Positions 32,219 to 47,675 of a DNA stretch of 64,000 nucleotides are shown here, piece after piece. This DNA comes from Piscinibacter aquaticus (GTDB lineage Bacteria > Pseudomonadota > Gammaproteobacteria > Burkholderiales > Burkholderiaceae_C): NCBI GenBank assembly GCA_007994965.1, contig VOPW01000001.1, positions 4,030,001-4,094,000 of the forward strand, given 5' to 3'. Made by a program: the position numbers and the translations under genes. A model generated the notes under the pieces. It worked only from the letters and a program-made list of their open reading frames with translations, made no database searches and was not told the origin of the DNA. How positions within the stretch are numbered: position 1 is the first letter of the stretch; the number at the start of each line of letters is the position of its first letter.

Positions 32219-32731
32219 TCAGTCTTCGAGCAAGGAGCGCAGCATCCACGCCGTCTGTTCGTGCACCGTCAGACGCTGGGTGAGCAGGTCGGCCGTGGGC
32301 TCGTCGCCGGCGGCGTCGGCCAGCGGGAAGATGCTGCGCGCGGTGCGCGCCACGGCCTCGTGGCCATCGACGAGGATCTTCACCATCTCCATCGCCTTCG
32401 GCGGCTTCGAAGGCGCGTCCTTGATCGAGGCCAGCGCGCCGAACTGCGCGTAGGAGCCCGGCGCCGGCGAGCCCAGCGAGCGGATGCGTTCGGCGATCGG
32501 GTCGACGGCATTCCACAGCTCGGTGTACTGGGTCATGAACATCGCATGCAGCGTGTTGAACATCGGCCCGGTCACGTTCCAGTGGAAGTTGTGCGTGGTC
32601 AGGTACAGCGTGTAGGTGTCGGCCAGCAGGCGCGACAGGCCGCCGGCGATGGCCATGCGGTCCTTCTCGCTGATGCCGATGTTGATGGCAGGTCCGGAAG
32701 ACTTCGCCGGGGCCTTGCTCTTCTTTGCCAT
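32219..32731 (-). CDS. dps: Dps-family DNA-protecting ferritin
   Basis: Intact, 170 residues. A Lys-rich N-terminal tail ([11 protein letters not shown]) could bind DNA. The ferroxidase residues at the dimer interface are visible: [20 protein letters not shown] (His) and [11 protein letters not shown] (Asp/Glu). Dps dodecamers oxidise Fe2+ with H2O2 and protect DNA. It lies between katG (upstream on the same strand) and a DJ-1 gene, near oxyR, a coherent oxidative-stress group. A strong terminator separates it from katG. ATG 32731 is chosen by the family N-terminus. Confidence 0.94.
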   Translation of the reverse strand: MAKKSKAPAKSSGPAINIGISEKDRMAIAGGLSRLLADTYTLYLTTHNFHWNVTGPMFNTLHAMFMTQYTELWNAVDPIAERIRSLGSPAPGSYAQFGALASIKDAPSKPPKAMEMVKILVDGHEAVARTARSIFPLADAAGDEPTADLLTQRLTVHEQTAWMLRSLLED

Positions 32732-32760
32732 GCGCGCAACTCCTTGAGACGGAAAGGGGA

Positions 32761-32795
32761 AAAGTCCCTGCCACTGTAGCGAAGTGGCAGGGACA
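32761..32795 (-). terminator. Intrinsic terminator downstream of katG
   Basis: Perfect 12-bp stem GTCCCTGCCACT/AGTGGCAGGGAC with 7-nt loop (32765-32795), followed on the minus strand by TTTT and CCCCTTTCC. It lies 23 bp after the katG stop. Confidence 0.85.
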
Positions 32796-32817
32796 GGCCA
32801 ATGACCGAGGGCAACGG

Positions 32818-35147
<2,330 letters not shown>

Positions 35148-36069
35148 TCAGTCGGTCAGGCGCTTCACGCCCGGCAGTTCGCAGGCATAGATGGCATTGC
35201 GCAGCGCCGCGATGGCTTCATACCGCGTGAAGGTGCGCCGCCGCCAGCACCACACGGCGCGTGGGCACCGGCGCGGAGAACTTGATGTAGGTGACGTGCG
35301 TTTGCGGCTCCTTCGGCACGCTGAGCTGCGGCACCACCGTGACGCCCATGCCTGACGCGACCATGTACTTGATGGTCTCCAGCGACGAGCCCTCGAAGCT
35401 CTTGCGGATGCCCTCGGCATCGCTGGAGAAGCGCGCGTACTCCGGGCAGACCTCGAGCACGTGGTCGCGAAAGCAGTGGCCGGTGCCCAGCAGCAGCATG
35501 GTCTCGTTCTTCAGCTCCTCGGCGGTCAGGCTCTTGCGCACGGCCAGCGGGTGCGATTTCGGCACTGCGGCGAGGAAGGGCTCGTCGTACAGCGGCGCCA
35601 CCGCGAGGCCGGTGTCGGGAAAGGGTTCGGCCATGATCGCGGCATCGAGATCGCCGGTGCGCAGCATTTCCAGCAGCTTGGCGGTGAAGTTCTCCTGGAT
35701 GATCAGCGGCATCTGCGGCACACGCTCGATGGCCTGCTTGACCAGATCGGGCAGCAGGTAGGGCCCGATCGTGTAGATCACGCCCAGGCGCAAGGGGCCC
35801 GAAATCGGATCCTTGCCGCGCTTGGCGATCTCCTTGATCGCCGCGGCCTGCTCGATGACCGACTGCGCGCGGCGCACGATCTCCTCGCCCAGCGGCGTGA
35901 CGCTGACCTCGCTGGCGCCGCGCTCGAAGATCTTCACGTCGAGCTCTTCCTCCAGCTTCTTGATCGCCACGCTGAGCGTGGGCTGCGAGACGAAGCAGGC
36001 CTCGGCGGCGCGGCCGAAGTGCTTCTCGCGGGCGACGGCGACGATGTAGCGGAGTTCGGTGAGCGTCAT
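35148..36069 (-). CDS. oxyR: LysR-type regulator OxyR, frameshifted near the 3' end
   Basis: About 307 residues. HTH region MTLTELRYIVAVAREKHFGR followed by AAEACFVSQPTLSVAIKKLE. The two redox cysteines are present with the canonical eight-residue spacing in GTGHCFRDHVLEVCPEYARF, which separates OxyR from other LysR proteins. Further OxyR blocks are SLETIKYMVASGMGVTVVPQ and, after a frame change near 35232, FTRYEAIAALRNAIYAC. H2O2 forms the disulfide and activates katG and dps. katG follows in the same direction. Confidence 0.95.
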
Positions 36070-36106
36070 GGCCGTCGAGTATCGCAGCGAGCCGCCGCTC
36101 TGAGGA

Positions 36107-38167
36107 TCAGGCTTTCAGGTAGTCGGTCTTCGATCCGAGCCAACGCGCCACGTGGCGCTCCGCGGCCTGCGGATGCTGGGCCAGCAGCTTCAGCGCGGCG
36201 CTGCGCGCCAGCCGCACCAGCGGCTCGTCCTCGGCCAGATCGGCGAAGCGCAGCAGCGGCGCGCCCGACTGCCGCGCACCGAAGAACTCGCCCGGGCCGC
36301 GGATCTCCAGGTCGCGCCGGGCGATCTCGAAGCCGTCGTTCGTCTCGATCATCGCCTTCAGCCGCGACTTGGCGGTGTCCGACAGCGGCGTCGTGTAGAT
36401 CAGCACGCACACGCTCGCCACCGCGCCGCGGCCCACCCGCCCGCGCAACTGGTGCAGCTGCGAGAGGCCGAAGCGCTCGGCATGCTCGATCACCATCAGC
36501 GAGGCATTGGGCACGTCGACGCCGACCTCGATCACCGTAGTCGACACCAGCACGCCCATCTGCCCACCGGAGAAGAGCGACATCACCGCCGCCTTCTCCG
36601 CCGCCGGCATGCGGCCGTGCAGCAGCCCGACCATCTGCCCCGGCAGCGCTTCGCACAGCTGCTGGTGGGTGGCGGTGGCGTTCTGCAGATCGAGCGATTC
36701 GCTCTCCTCGATCAGCGGGCAGACCCAGTAGACCTGCCGGCCGGCGGCCACTTCGTCGCGGATGCGCGCGACCACCGCCTCGCGCTTGTCGTCGGCGAAC
36801 AGCTTGGTGACCACCGGCGTGCGGCCGGGCGGCAATTCGTCGATGGTGCTGATGTCGAGGTCGGCGAACAGCGTCATCGCCAGCGTCCGCGGGATCGGCG
36901 TGGCGCTCATCATCAGCGTGTGCGGCTCCAGCGGCCCGTCCTGCAGCTTGGAACGCAGCGCCGGGCGCTGCTGCACACCGAATCGATGCTGCTCGTCGAT
37001 GATCGCCAGGCCCAGCTTCGCGAACTCCACCTGGTCCTGGATCACCGCGTGCGTGCCGACCACCAGCGCTGCTTCGCCCGAGGCCACCTGCGCCAGCATC
37101 TCGCGCCGCGCCTTGCCCTTGCGGCTGCCGGTGAGCCGGGCGACGCGGATGCCCAGCGGCTCCAGCCAGCCGACCAGCTTGCGCAGGTGCTGCTCGGCGA
37201 GGATCTCGGTGGGCGCCATCAGCGCGCACTGCCAGCCCTGCTCGATGGCGATCGCGGCGGCGAGTGCTGCCACCACGGTCTTGCCGGAGCCGACGTCGCC
37301 CTGCAGCAGGCGGTGCATCGGCGTCTCGCGCCCGAGATCGCGGGCGATCTCCTCGACCACGCGGCGCTGCGCCTCGGTCAGCGAGAAGGGCAGCGCGGCG
37401 AGCAGCTTCTCCTGCAAGCCGCCGGGCCGCACCGCGAAGGCCGGCGCGCGCTGCAGCTCGCGCTCCTGCTTGGCCTTGAGCTGCGAGAGCTGCTGCGCGA
37501 GCAGCTCGTCGAACTTCAGCCGCTGCCAGGCCGGGTGGCTGCGGTCTTCCAGCGCCGCCACGCTGACGTCGGGCGCCGGGTGGTGCAGGTAGGCCAGCGC
37601 CTCGCGCAGCGGTGGCAGGCCGGGCGGCACGGTGCCCGGCGGCAGCTGCTCGGAGAGATCGGCGCGCATCAGCCCCGAGGCCACTGCCTTGCGCAGATAG
37701 GCCTGCGGCAGCTGCGCGCTGGTCGGGTAGATCGGCGTCAGCGCACGGGCCAGCGGCGCGCCCTCGCCCACGGCCTTGAAGCTGGGGTGCACCATCTCCA
37801 GCCCGAAGAAGCCGCCGCGGGCCTCGCCGCGCACGCGCACGCGGGCCCCTTCGGCCAGCGTCTTCTGGTGCGAGGGATAGAAGTTCAGGAAGCGCAGCAC
37901 CAGCTCGTCGCCCGCGTCGTCGCGCAGCCGCACGACCAGTTGCCGCCGCGGGCGGAACTGCACCTCGCTGCGCACCACCACGCCTTCGACCTGCGCAGTG
38001 TCGCCGTCGCGCAGCGAGGCGATCGACACCAGCGTGGTCTCGTCCTCGTAGCGCAGCGGCAGGTGCAGCGCGAGATCGATGTCGCGCACGAGGCCGAGCT
38101 TGTCCATCGCGCGCTGCGGCGCCGACTTCGGCTTCTTCTCGTTCGACGGGGGCGCGGCCTCGGCCAT
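36107..38167 (-). CDS. recG: ATP-dependent DNA helicase RecG
   Basis: Intact, 686 residues (usual length about 690). It regresses stalled replication forks and migrates Holliday junctions. N-terminal wedge/OB domain: DETTLVSIASLRDGDTAQVEG. Helicase motifs: I LLQGDVGSGKTVVAALA, Ia MAPTEILAEQHLRKL, II IIDEQHRFGVQQR, III MMSATPIPRTLAMTLFADLD, V VSTTVIEVGVDVPNASLMVI, VI QLHQLRGRVGRG. I chose ATG 38167 (MAEAAPPSNEKKPKSAPQRA). It is upstream of oxyR on the same strand with a 37-bp gap. Confidence 0.95.
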   Translation of the reverse strand: MAEAAPPSNEKKPKSAPQRAMDKLGLVRDIDLALHLPLRYEDETTLVSIASLRDGDTAQVEGVVVRSEVQFRPRRQLVVRLRDDAGDELVLRFLNFYPSHQKTLAEGARVRVRGEARGGFFGLEMVHPSFKAVGEGAPLARALTPIYPTSAQLPQAYLRKAVASGLMRADLSEQLPPGTVPPGLPPLREALAYLHHPAPDVSVAALEDRSHPAWQRLKFDELLAQQLSQLKAKQERELQRAPAFAVRPGGLQEKLLAALPFSLTEAQRRVVEEIARDLGRETPMHRLLQGDVGSGKTVVAALAAAIAIEQGWQCALMAPTEILAEQHLRKLVGWLEPLGIRVARLTGSRKGKARREMLAQVASGEAALVVGTHAVIQDQVEFAKLGLAIIDEQHRFGVQQRPALRSKLQDGPLEPHTLMMSATPIPRTLAMTLFADLDISTIDELPPGRTPVVTKLFADDKREAVVARIRDEVAAGRQVYWVCPLIEESESLDLQNATATHQQLCEALPGQMVGLLHGRMPAAEKAAVMSLFSGGQMGVLVSTTVIEVGVDVPNASLMVIEHAERFGLSQLHQLRGRVGRGAVASVCVLIYTTPLSDTAKSRLKAMIETNDGFEIARRDLEIRGPGEFFGARQSGAPLLRFADLAEDEPLVRLARSAALKLLAQHPQAAERHVARWLGSKTDYLKA

Positions 38168-38337
38168 GGGCGGGCATTCTCGCCGCTGCGCGTGCGAGCG
38201 TGACTTCTGCCCGGCCGCTGTGGCGCCGCGATGCCGCCCCGCGCGACGATGCCGCGCTCGGGAGCCGGCTCTAGAAGTCGGTGGCGGCGCCGGCCTTAGC
38301 ATCGCGGCCGTCGCTGTCCCCCTTGCCGCCTGCCGCC

Positions 38338-38466
38338 ATGCGCTTCGTTGCCCGCGTTGCCCTCGTCCTCGTCGTCGTTGCCGCCGTCAGCGCCCTGGCC
38401 GCGCTGGCCTGGGATCGATCCGAGCGGGCCGCCGCGCAATCCGACGTGAAGGTCGGCCCGCACTGA
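38338..38466 (+). CDS. Possible small membrane protein (42 residues)
   Basis: MRFVARVALVLVVVAAVSAL, then a charged tail DRSERAAAQSDVKVGPH. One transmembrane segment and a positive-inside N-terminus. No clear ribosome site precedes ATG 38338, and no family is recognised. The surrounding recG-queA gap (38168-38527) contains nothing else I can support. It could be a chance open frame. Confidence 0.35.
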   Translation: MRFVARVALVLVVVAAVSALAALAWDRSERAAAQSDVKVGPH

Positions 38467-38527
38467 CGACGGCCGCGCCAAGGCATGGCACCATCGCGGC
38501 CTCGCATCACAGGCCGGTACAGCCTCC

Positions 38528-39609
38528 ATGCCCGACACGACCCCTGCACGCACCTACACGCTCGCCGATTTCGACTTCGAACTGCCGGCCGAGCTGATCG
38601 CCCAGCATCCCGCCCCTGAACGTTCCGCCTCGCGGCTGCTCGATGCGAGCGGCCCGCAGCCCGTCGATCGCGTCTTCCGCGGGCTGCCCGCCCTGCTCGA
38701 TGCCGGCGACCTGCTGATCTTCAACGACACCCGCGTGATCAAGGCGCGGCTGCTCGGCGCCAAGGCCAGCGGAGGTGCGGTGGAGGCGCTGATCGAGCGG
38801 CTGCTGCCGGGGCACGAGGTGCTGGCCCACCTGCGCGCCAGCAAGTCGCCCAAGCCCGGCAGCACGGTGCGCTTCGCCAGCGCCGATGCGGCCTCGCACT
38901 TCGATGCGGAGGTGCTCGGCCGCAGCGGGCCGGATGGCTCGCTGTTCCACCTGCGCTTCCCCGGTGAGCCGCTGGCGCTGCTCGAGCGCCACGGCCACGT
39001 GCCGCTGCCCCGTACATCACCCACGCCGACACGGCCGAAGACGAGCGCCGCTACCAGACCGTGTTCGCGAAGAACCCCGGTGCGGTGGCCGCACCCACCG
39101 CGGCGCTGCATTTCGACGAAGCGGTGCTCGCCGCGCTGCGCGAGCGCGGGGTGAAGCTCGCCAGCGTGACGCTGCACGTGGGCGCCGGCACCTTCCAGCC
39201 GGTGCGCAGCGAGAACCTCGCCGAGCACCGCATGCACAGCGAGTGGTTCGAGGTACCGCAGGCCACCGTCGATGCGGTGGCGGCCACGCGGGCCGCCGGG
39301 CGGCGCGTGGTCGCGGTCGGCACCACGACGCTGCGCGCGCTCGAATCGGCGGCGGTCGGCGGCACGCTCGCGGCCGGTGCGCGCGACACCGACATCTTCA
39401 TCACGCCGGGCTTCACCTTCCGCGTGGTCGACCGCCTGATCACCAATTTCCACCTGCCCAGGAGCACGCTGATGATGCTGGTCAGCGCCTTCGCCGGGCA
39501 CGCGCACGTGATGGTGCTGTATGCGCATGCGGTGCGCGAGCGCTACCGCTTCTTCAGCTACGGCGACGCGATGCTGCTCGCGCGTGAGACAGGCGCTGCT
39601 CCGCGCTGA
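38528..39609 (+). CDS. queA: tRNA preQ1(34) S-adenosylmethionine ribosyltransferase-isomerase QueA, frameshifted
   Basis: About 360 residues. It converts preQ1 in tRNA to epoxyqueuosine using SAM. Motifs: [99 protein letters not shown]. The frame changes near 39010 (a base is missing in the CCCCGTACATC region). queA and tgt are normally adjacent; here a roughly 5.5-kb block lies between them. Confidence 0.95.
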
Positions 39610-39669
39610 AGCAGCCGTGGCGTGCCTGCGTCGGCACACTGTTCCAGGCTGGCAAAACGCGGCGGCCTG

Positions 39670-39683
39670 TTGACGCGCATCAA
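39670..39683 (+). promoter_or_regulatory. FNR/ANR-type box upstream of cytochrome c gene
   Basis: TTGACGCGCATCAA matches TTGAT-N4-ATCAA with one half-site change. Its centre (39676.5) is about 41 bp before a start point predicted from the TACGAT hexamer at 39705-39710. This is the class II activator geometry. Confidence 0.6.
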
Positions 39684-39704
39684 TCAGCGCACAGGGTCGA
39701 TTTC

Positions 39705-39710
39705 TACGAT
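39705..39710 (+). promoter_or_regulatory. Putative -10 hexamer for the cytochrome c gene
   Basis: TACGAT sits 22 bp downstream of the FNR-type box, with an AT-richer stretch (CGATTTCTACGAT) around it. The expected start is about 39717, 30 nt before the ATG. No good -35 element is present apart from the box, as expected of an activated promoter. Confidence 0.4.
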
Positions 39711-39746
39711 GGATCGCAGTCACAACGATCCTTCGAGGAGGACCCC

Positions 39747-40121
39747 ATGAAGAAGACCCCGCTGCTCGTGCTCGCGCTGGCCGTCGCGCCGGCATTCGCC
39801 GCCAATCAGGACGAGGCGATGACCGCGCTGGCGAAGAATGCCGGCTGCCTGACCTGCCACCACATCGAGCCCGGCGCCAAGGGCCCGGACGGCATGGCGC
39901 CGATCGGCCCGGCCTGGCGAGACGTGGCCGCCAAGTACAAGGGCGTGAAGGGCGCCCAGGCGCAGCTCACCGCCACGGTGATGAAGGGCTCCAGCCCCTA
40001 CGAGAGCCACTGGAAGGGCCAGGTCAGCGGCCTGTCGATGCCGCCGAATGCGGTGGCGATCAAGGAAGCCGACGCCAAGAAGCTGGTCGGCTGGATCCTG
40101 GCGCTCGAGACGAAGAAGTGA
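39747..40121 (+). CDS. Periplasmic cytochrome c, class I (c551/c552 type)
   Basis: Intact, 124 residues. Signal peptide KTPLLVLALAVAPAFA, haem motif CLTCH (about residue 35), and likely distal Met in LSMPPNAVAI. Small soluble electron carrier. A strong AGGAGGA ribosome site precedes the ATG. It is paralogous to the cytochrome at 57315-57701: both have CHxxxPGAKxxDGxxPIxPAW and MPPNA. The upstream FNR-type box suggests expression at low oxygen. It is followed by the TonB receptor gene after 88 bp. Confidence 0.92.
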   Translation: MKKTPLLVLALAVAPAFAANQDEAMTALAKNAGCLTCHHIEPGAKGPDGMAPIGPAWRDVAAKYKGVKGAQAQLTATVMKGSSPYESHWKGQVSGLSMPPNAVAIKEADAKKLVGWILALETKK

Positions 40122-40209
40122 TCGCGCAGGCCGTCGGCATCGCCGTCCCCACGACGCAGCCGGCCTTTCCGCTTCAGTTCGGGGTCCGCGGGCCGATACC
40201 GTGGGTGGC

Positions 40210-42231
40210 ATGTTCACCTTTCACGTCTTCCGCCGGCGCCGCCACGCGGCGCGCCGGGCGCACCCCGCTGCGACCCTGACCCTGGCGGTCGTCGCGCTGG
40301 CGCCCGCGCAGGCCGCGCCCATCGACAGCGGCGACGACGGCCGCACTGCTGGCCCAGCCGGTGCCCGGCGGCTCGCGCGGCCGCGGCCTCGAAGTACGAG
40401 CAGGACGCGGCGGAGGCGCCGAGCCTGGTTTACGTGCGCACCGGCGGCGAGATCCGCGCCCAGGGCTACCGCACGCTGGCCGAGGTGCTGGAGAGCCTGC
40501 CGGGCGTGCATCTGCGACAGGATCGCTCCTACACCTACACCGGCGTGCGCGGATTCGAGCGCCCGGGCGACTACTCCTCGCGCGTGCTGCTGCTGCTTGA
40601 CGGCGTGCGGCTCAACGAGGCCATCTACGACTCGGCCACCGCGGGCAACGAATTCCCGATCGACGTCGAGCTGATCGACCGCGTCGAGTACATCCCCGGG
40701 CCGGGCTCGGCGCTGTACGGCTCCAATGCGCTGCTCGGCGTGGTCAACGTGGTCACGCGCTCGCCCTCGCAGCGACCGGGCACCATGCTCGGCGCCGAGT
40801 GGGGTTCCCAAGGGCGGCACAAGCTCGGCGCCACCTGGGGCGGCGACCTCGGCACGGCGCGGGTGCTGCTCGGCGTGTCGCGCCTGCGCAGCCGCGGCCA
40901 CGCCAGCCTCTACTTCGCGGAGTACGACGCGCCCGAGACGAACGGCGGCCGCGCCGTCGGCCGCGATGGTGAACGCAGCGACAAGCTCTTCGCCAAGGCG
41001 CGCTGGGGCGACCTCGGCCTGACGGCCGTGCTGTCCGACCGCCGCAAGGACGATCCGACCGGCGGCTTCGGCGTGCTGTTCGACACGGCCAGCAGTTCGG
41101 TTGATCGCTTCGCGTCGGCCGGCCTGAACTATGGCACCCGCTTCGATGCCGACCGCGAGCTGCACGCCCGGCTCGGCGTGACCGGCTACACCTACGTGGG
41201 CCGCGGCATCTACGGCAGCGCGCAACAGCCGGTGCCGGCGCTGACGCGCGCGCATGCACAGTGGCTGTCCGGCGAACTGCGCTACGTGTGGAGCGGCTGG
41301 CAGGGCCATCGCGTGCTCGTCGGGGCGGAGTTCCAGGACAACTGGCGCCAGCACCTGTTCAGCGCCGATCTGGAGCCGGCGCCTCAGGTCTACACCGACA
41401 ACCGCTTCAACACCTCGCGCGCCTCGCTGTTCGCCAACGACGAGTGGGAGCTGCACCGCACGCTGCGCCTGAACCTCGGCGTGCGCGCCGACCGGCAGCT
41501 CGACGGCCGCAGCGCCACGTCGCCGCGGCTGGCGGCGCTGTGGTCGCCGCATGCGCAGTGGACGTTCAAGCTGCAGGGCGGGCGCGCCTTCCGCGAGCCC
41601 AACGCATCGGAGACCGACTACCGTGATTCCGCGCAGGCCGCTGGCGGCGCCCTGCTCGCCGAATCGCTGCGCTCGCTGGAGCTGGCGGCGCTGTGGCGGC
41701 CGGCGCCGGGCCTGGATGCCAGCGTCTCGGCCTATCGCTTCGACCTGCGCGACATCATCGATTTCGTCGATCTGCCCGACGGCCAGCAGACCTACGCCAA
41801 CGCCGGCAGCGCACGCTCCGAAGGGCTGGAGACCGAGCTGACGGCAGGCCAGCGACCGGCTGCGCCTGCGCGGCAGCTGGGCACGGCAGCTCGCACAGGA
41901 CCGCCTGAGCGGCGCGCCGCTGAGCGACGCACCGCGCTCGGTGGCCAAGCTGATGCTCACGGCCGCCGGCCCCCGGCCCGGTGCCACGGTCGGCGTCAAC
42001 CTCGTGCGCATCGGCGAGCGGCGCAGCATCGCCGGCGAGCGCCTCGCGCCCTACGTGCGGGTCAATGCGCAGCTCGGCTATGCGCCGGCCGCCGAACGCT
42101 GGTCGCTCGGCGCGGCGGTCTACAACCTCGGTGGCGCGCGCTATGCCGATCCTGCCGGCCCCGAGCACGTTCAGGACACGCTCGCACAGGATGGACGCCA
42201 GTGGCGCGTTCAGTTCGGCTGGAGTTTCTGA
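40210..42231 (+). CDS. TonB-dependent outer-membrane receptor, frameshifted
   Basis: About 673 residues. Signal sequence at the start (ATLTLAVVALAPAQAAP). After a break between about 40325 and 40385 comes SKYEQDAAEAPSLVYVRTGG and the plug domain (YRTLAEVLESLPGVHLRQDR, LLLLDGVRLNEAIYD, VEYIPGPGSALYGSNALLGV). The beta-barrel follows, with a second break near 41850, ending HVQDTLAQDGRQWRVQFGWSF with the usual terminal Phe. The plug is of the type often found beside YfiR-like proteins. Substrate unknown; no Fur box is visible upstream. It is 3 bp from the YfiR-like gene. Confidence 0.9.
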
Positions 42232-42233
42232 GC

Positions 42234-42797
42234 ATGGCTGGCACCGTTCCGCGATCGTGCCGCGCCCGGCCGGTGCGGGCTGGCTCGCGCCGCTCCTGCT
42301 GGCCGGTGGCGGCCGGCGCGCCGGTGCAGGCCCAGGCGCCGAGCGCGGAGGCCGAGGCCAAGGCACGATTCGTCGTCACCCTGGTGCGTTTCGCCCAGTG
42401 GCCGGCCAGCCCGGCGGCCGAACGGGCTGCGATGCGCCTGTGCGTGGTCCATCGCAGCCCTGCGCTGGCCGCCGCCTTCGCGAGCCGCGAGGGTGCGCCC
42501 GTGACCGGCCGCCCGCTGGAGCTGGTCTCCGGCGATGCCGTCCGGCCGGCAGCCTGCGACGTGCTGTTCATCGACGCCAGCGCCGGCAGCGGCGCCAGCG
42601 AGGCGCTGGTCGCCTTCGCCGGGAAACCGGTGCTGACGCTGGGCACGATCGACGGATTTCTGTCGCGTGGCGGCATGGTGGAGCTGGTCAACGTCGATGA
42701 CACGTTTCGCTTCGATGTGGCCCTGAAGCCGATGCGTGCGGCGCACCTCGGGCTGTCGTCGCAGGCGCTCAAGCTGGCGCGGCGCATCCAGGAGTGA
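42234..42797 (+). CDS. YfiR-like periplasmic protein (DUF4154)
   Basis: 187 residues. The N-terminus is exported-like (SCWPVAAGAPVQAQA) although the hydrophobic core is short, and a base error there is possible. The DUF4154 body shows EAKARFVVTLVRFAQWPASP, LCVVHRSPALAAAFASREGA, CDVLFIDASAGSGASEALVA, PVLTLGTIDGFLSRGGMVEL and FDVALKPMRAAHLGLSSQAL. YfiR binds the periplasmic domain of the diguanylate cyclase YfiN and represses it. Here the downstream partner is a hybrid histidine kinase. It starts two bases after the receptor stop and ends 4 bp before the kinase, so the three form an operon. Confidence 0.88.
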   Translation: MAGTVPRSCRARPVRAGSRRSCWPVAAGAPVQAQAPSAEAEAKARFVVTLVRFAQWPASPAAERAAMRLCVVHRSPALAAAFASREGAPVTGRPLELVSGDAVRPAACDVLFIDASAGSGASEALVAFAGKPVLTLGTIDGFLSRGGMVELVNVDDTFRFDVALKPMRAAHLGLSSQALKLARRIQE

Positions 42798-42801
42798 ACC
42801 G

Positions 42802-46273
<3,472 letters not shown>

Positions 46274-46357
46274 GTCTCGACAGACGTTGATGCGGGTCAG
46301 GCCCGCGGCGGAAGGCGGCGCGGAAGATCGTCGTCCCTTTCCAGCGCCGCACCTGAC

Positions 46358-47664
46358 ATGCCCCGCCGCCTTCCGGCCGCCCAGGCCACGCCCTTCGACA
46401 CCGACGTGCTGATCATCGGCGCCGGCCCCAGCGGCCTGGCCCTGGCTCGTGCGCTGGCCGATGCCTCCATCCGCAGCGTCGTGCTCGATGCGCAGGATGC
46501 CGCCACGCTGGCCGATCCGAGCCCCGACGGCCGCGACATCGCGCTGACGCACCGCGCCGCGGTGGTGATGCGCCGGCTCGGCCTGTGGGAGCGGCTGCCC
46601 GAGGCCGAAGTGGCGCCGCTGCGCGAGGCCGAGGTCTACAACGGCAGCGACCCGCGGCCGCTGCACTTCGGCCCGCAGGGCTCGGGCGAGAACGAACTCG
46701 GCTGGCTGGTGGCCAACCACGTGATCCGCCGCGCCAGCTGGCAGGCGGTGCAAGGCCGCGAGGCCATCGATCTGCGCCCGGCCACGCGCGTGCTCGGCCA
46801 CACGCTCGATGCACAGGGCGCCACGCTGCGCTGCCGCGCGGCCGATGGCAGCGAGGCCACGCTGCGCGCGCCGCTGATCGTCGCCGCCGACAGCCGCTTC
46901 TCCGAATCGCGCCGCCAGGCCGGCATCGGCGCGCAGATGCGCGACTTCGGCCGCAGCGTGATCGTCTGCCGCATGGCCCACACCGAATCGAACCGCGCGG
47001 TGGCGCAGGAGTGCTTCCACCGCGGCCACACGCTGGCGGTGCTGCCGATGAACGGCGGCGAGAGCTCGATCGTGGTCACCGTTGCGTCCGACCAGGCGCT
47101 GGCGATGCAGCGCTGGAGCGACGAGCAGTTCACCGCCTGGGTGCAGCAGCAGCTCGGGCGCCGCCTCGGCGAGATGTCGATGCGCGGCGCGCGCCACCTC
47201 TACCCGCTGGTGGCGGTGTATGCGCAGCGCTTCGTCGCCGAGCGTTTCGCGCTGATCGGCGATGCGGCGGTGGGCATGCACCCGGTCACCGCGCATGGCT
47301 ACAACTTCGGCCTGTATGGCGTCGACGTGCTGAGTGCGCTGCTGGCCGCCGCGCACCGCGCCGGCCGCGACCTCGGCCGCCTCGAGGTGCTGCAGCCCTA
47401 CGAGACGCGGCACCGCCGCGAGACCGGCCGATCTTCCACGGCACCAATGCGATCGTCGGGCTGTTCACCGACGACGGCGAGGCGGCGCGGCTGCTGCGCC
47501 GGGCGGTGGTGCGCGTGGCCGAGCACCTGCCGCCACTGAAGCACGCGATCACGAGCCGCCTGACGCGCAGCACCGCCACGCCCTGGCCGCCGCTGCCGCC
47601 CCTGCCCTCGCTGCCCAAGCTGCCGCCGCTGCCGTCGACGCTGGCGGCGCTGTGGCGCGGCTGA
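46358..47664 (+). CDS. ubiM: Ubiquinone-pathway FAD monooxygenase, UbiM-like (UbiH/COQ6 family), frameshifted
   Basis: About 435 residues. N-terminal dinucleotide motif VLIIGAGPSGLALARALADA, second motif DGRDIALTHRAAVVMRRLG, and FAD-ribityl motif ALIGDAAVGMHPVTAHGYNF with the downstream GLYGVDVLSALL. GDAA-VGMHPVTAHG is the form seen in UbiM, the broad-specificity ring hydroxylase of Neisseria and some Burkholderiales; UbiH usually reads HPIAGQGFN. The C-terminus has an unusual Pro-Leu repeat (PWPPLPPLPSLPKLPPLP). The frame changes near 47428. The symbol is by motif similarity. Confidence 0.82.
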
Positions 47665-47675
47665 GGTGTCGCTGA

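Noticed and set aside
40122-40209. Fur box before the TonB receptor
   Set aside because: I looked for a GATAAT-type repeat and found only GC-rich sequence. Iron control is not supported.
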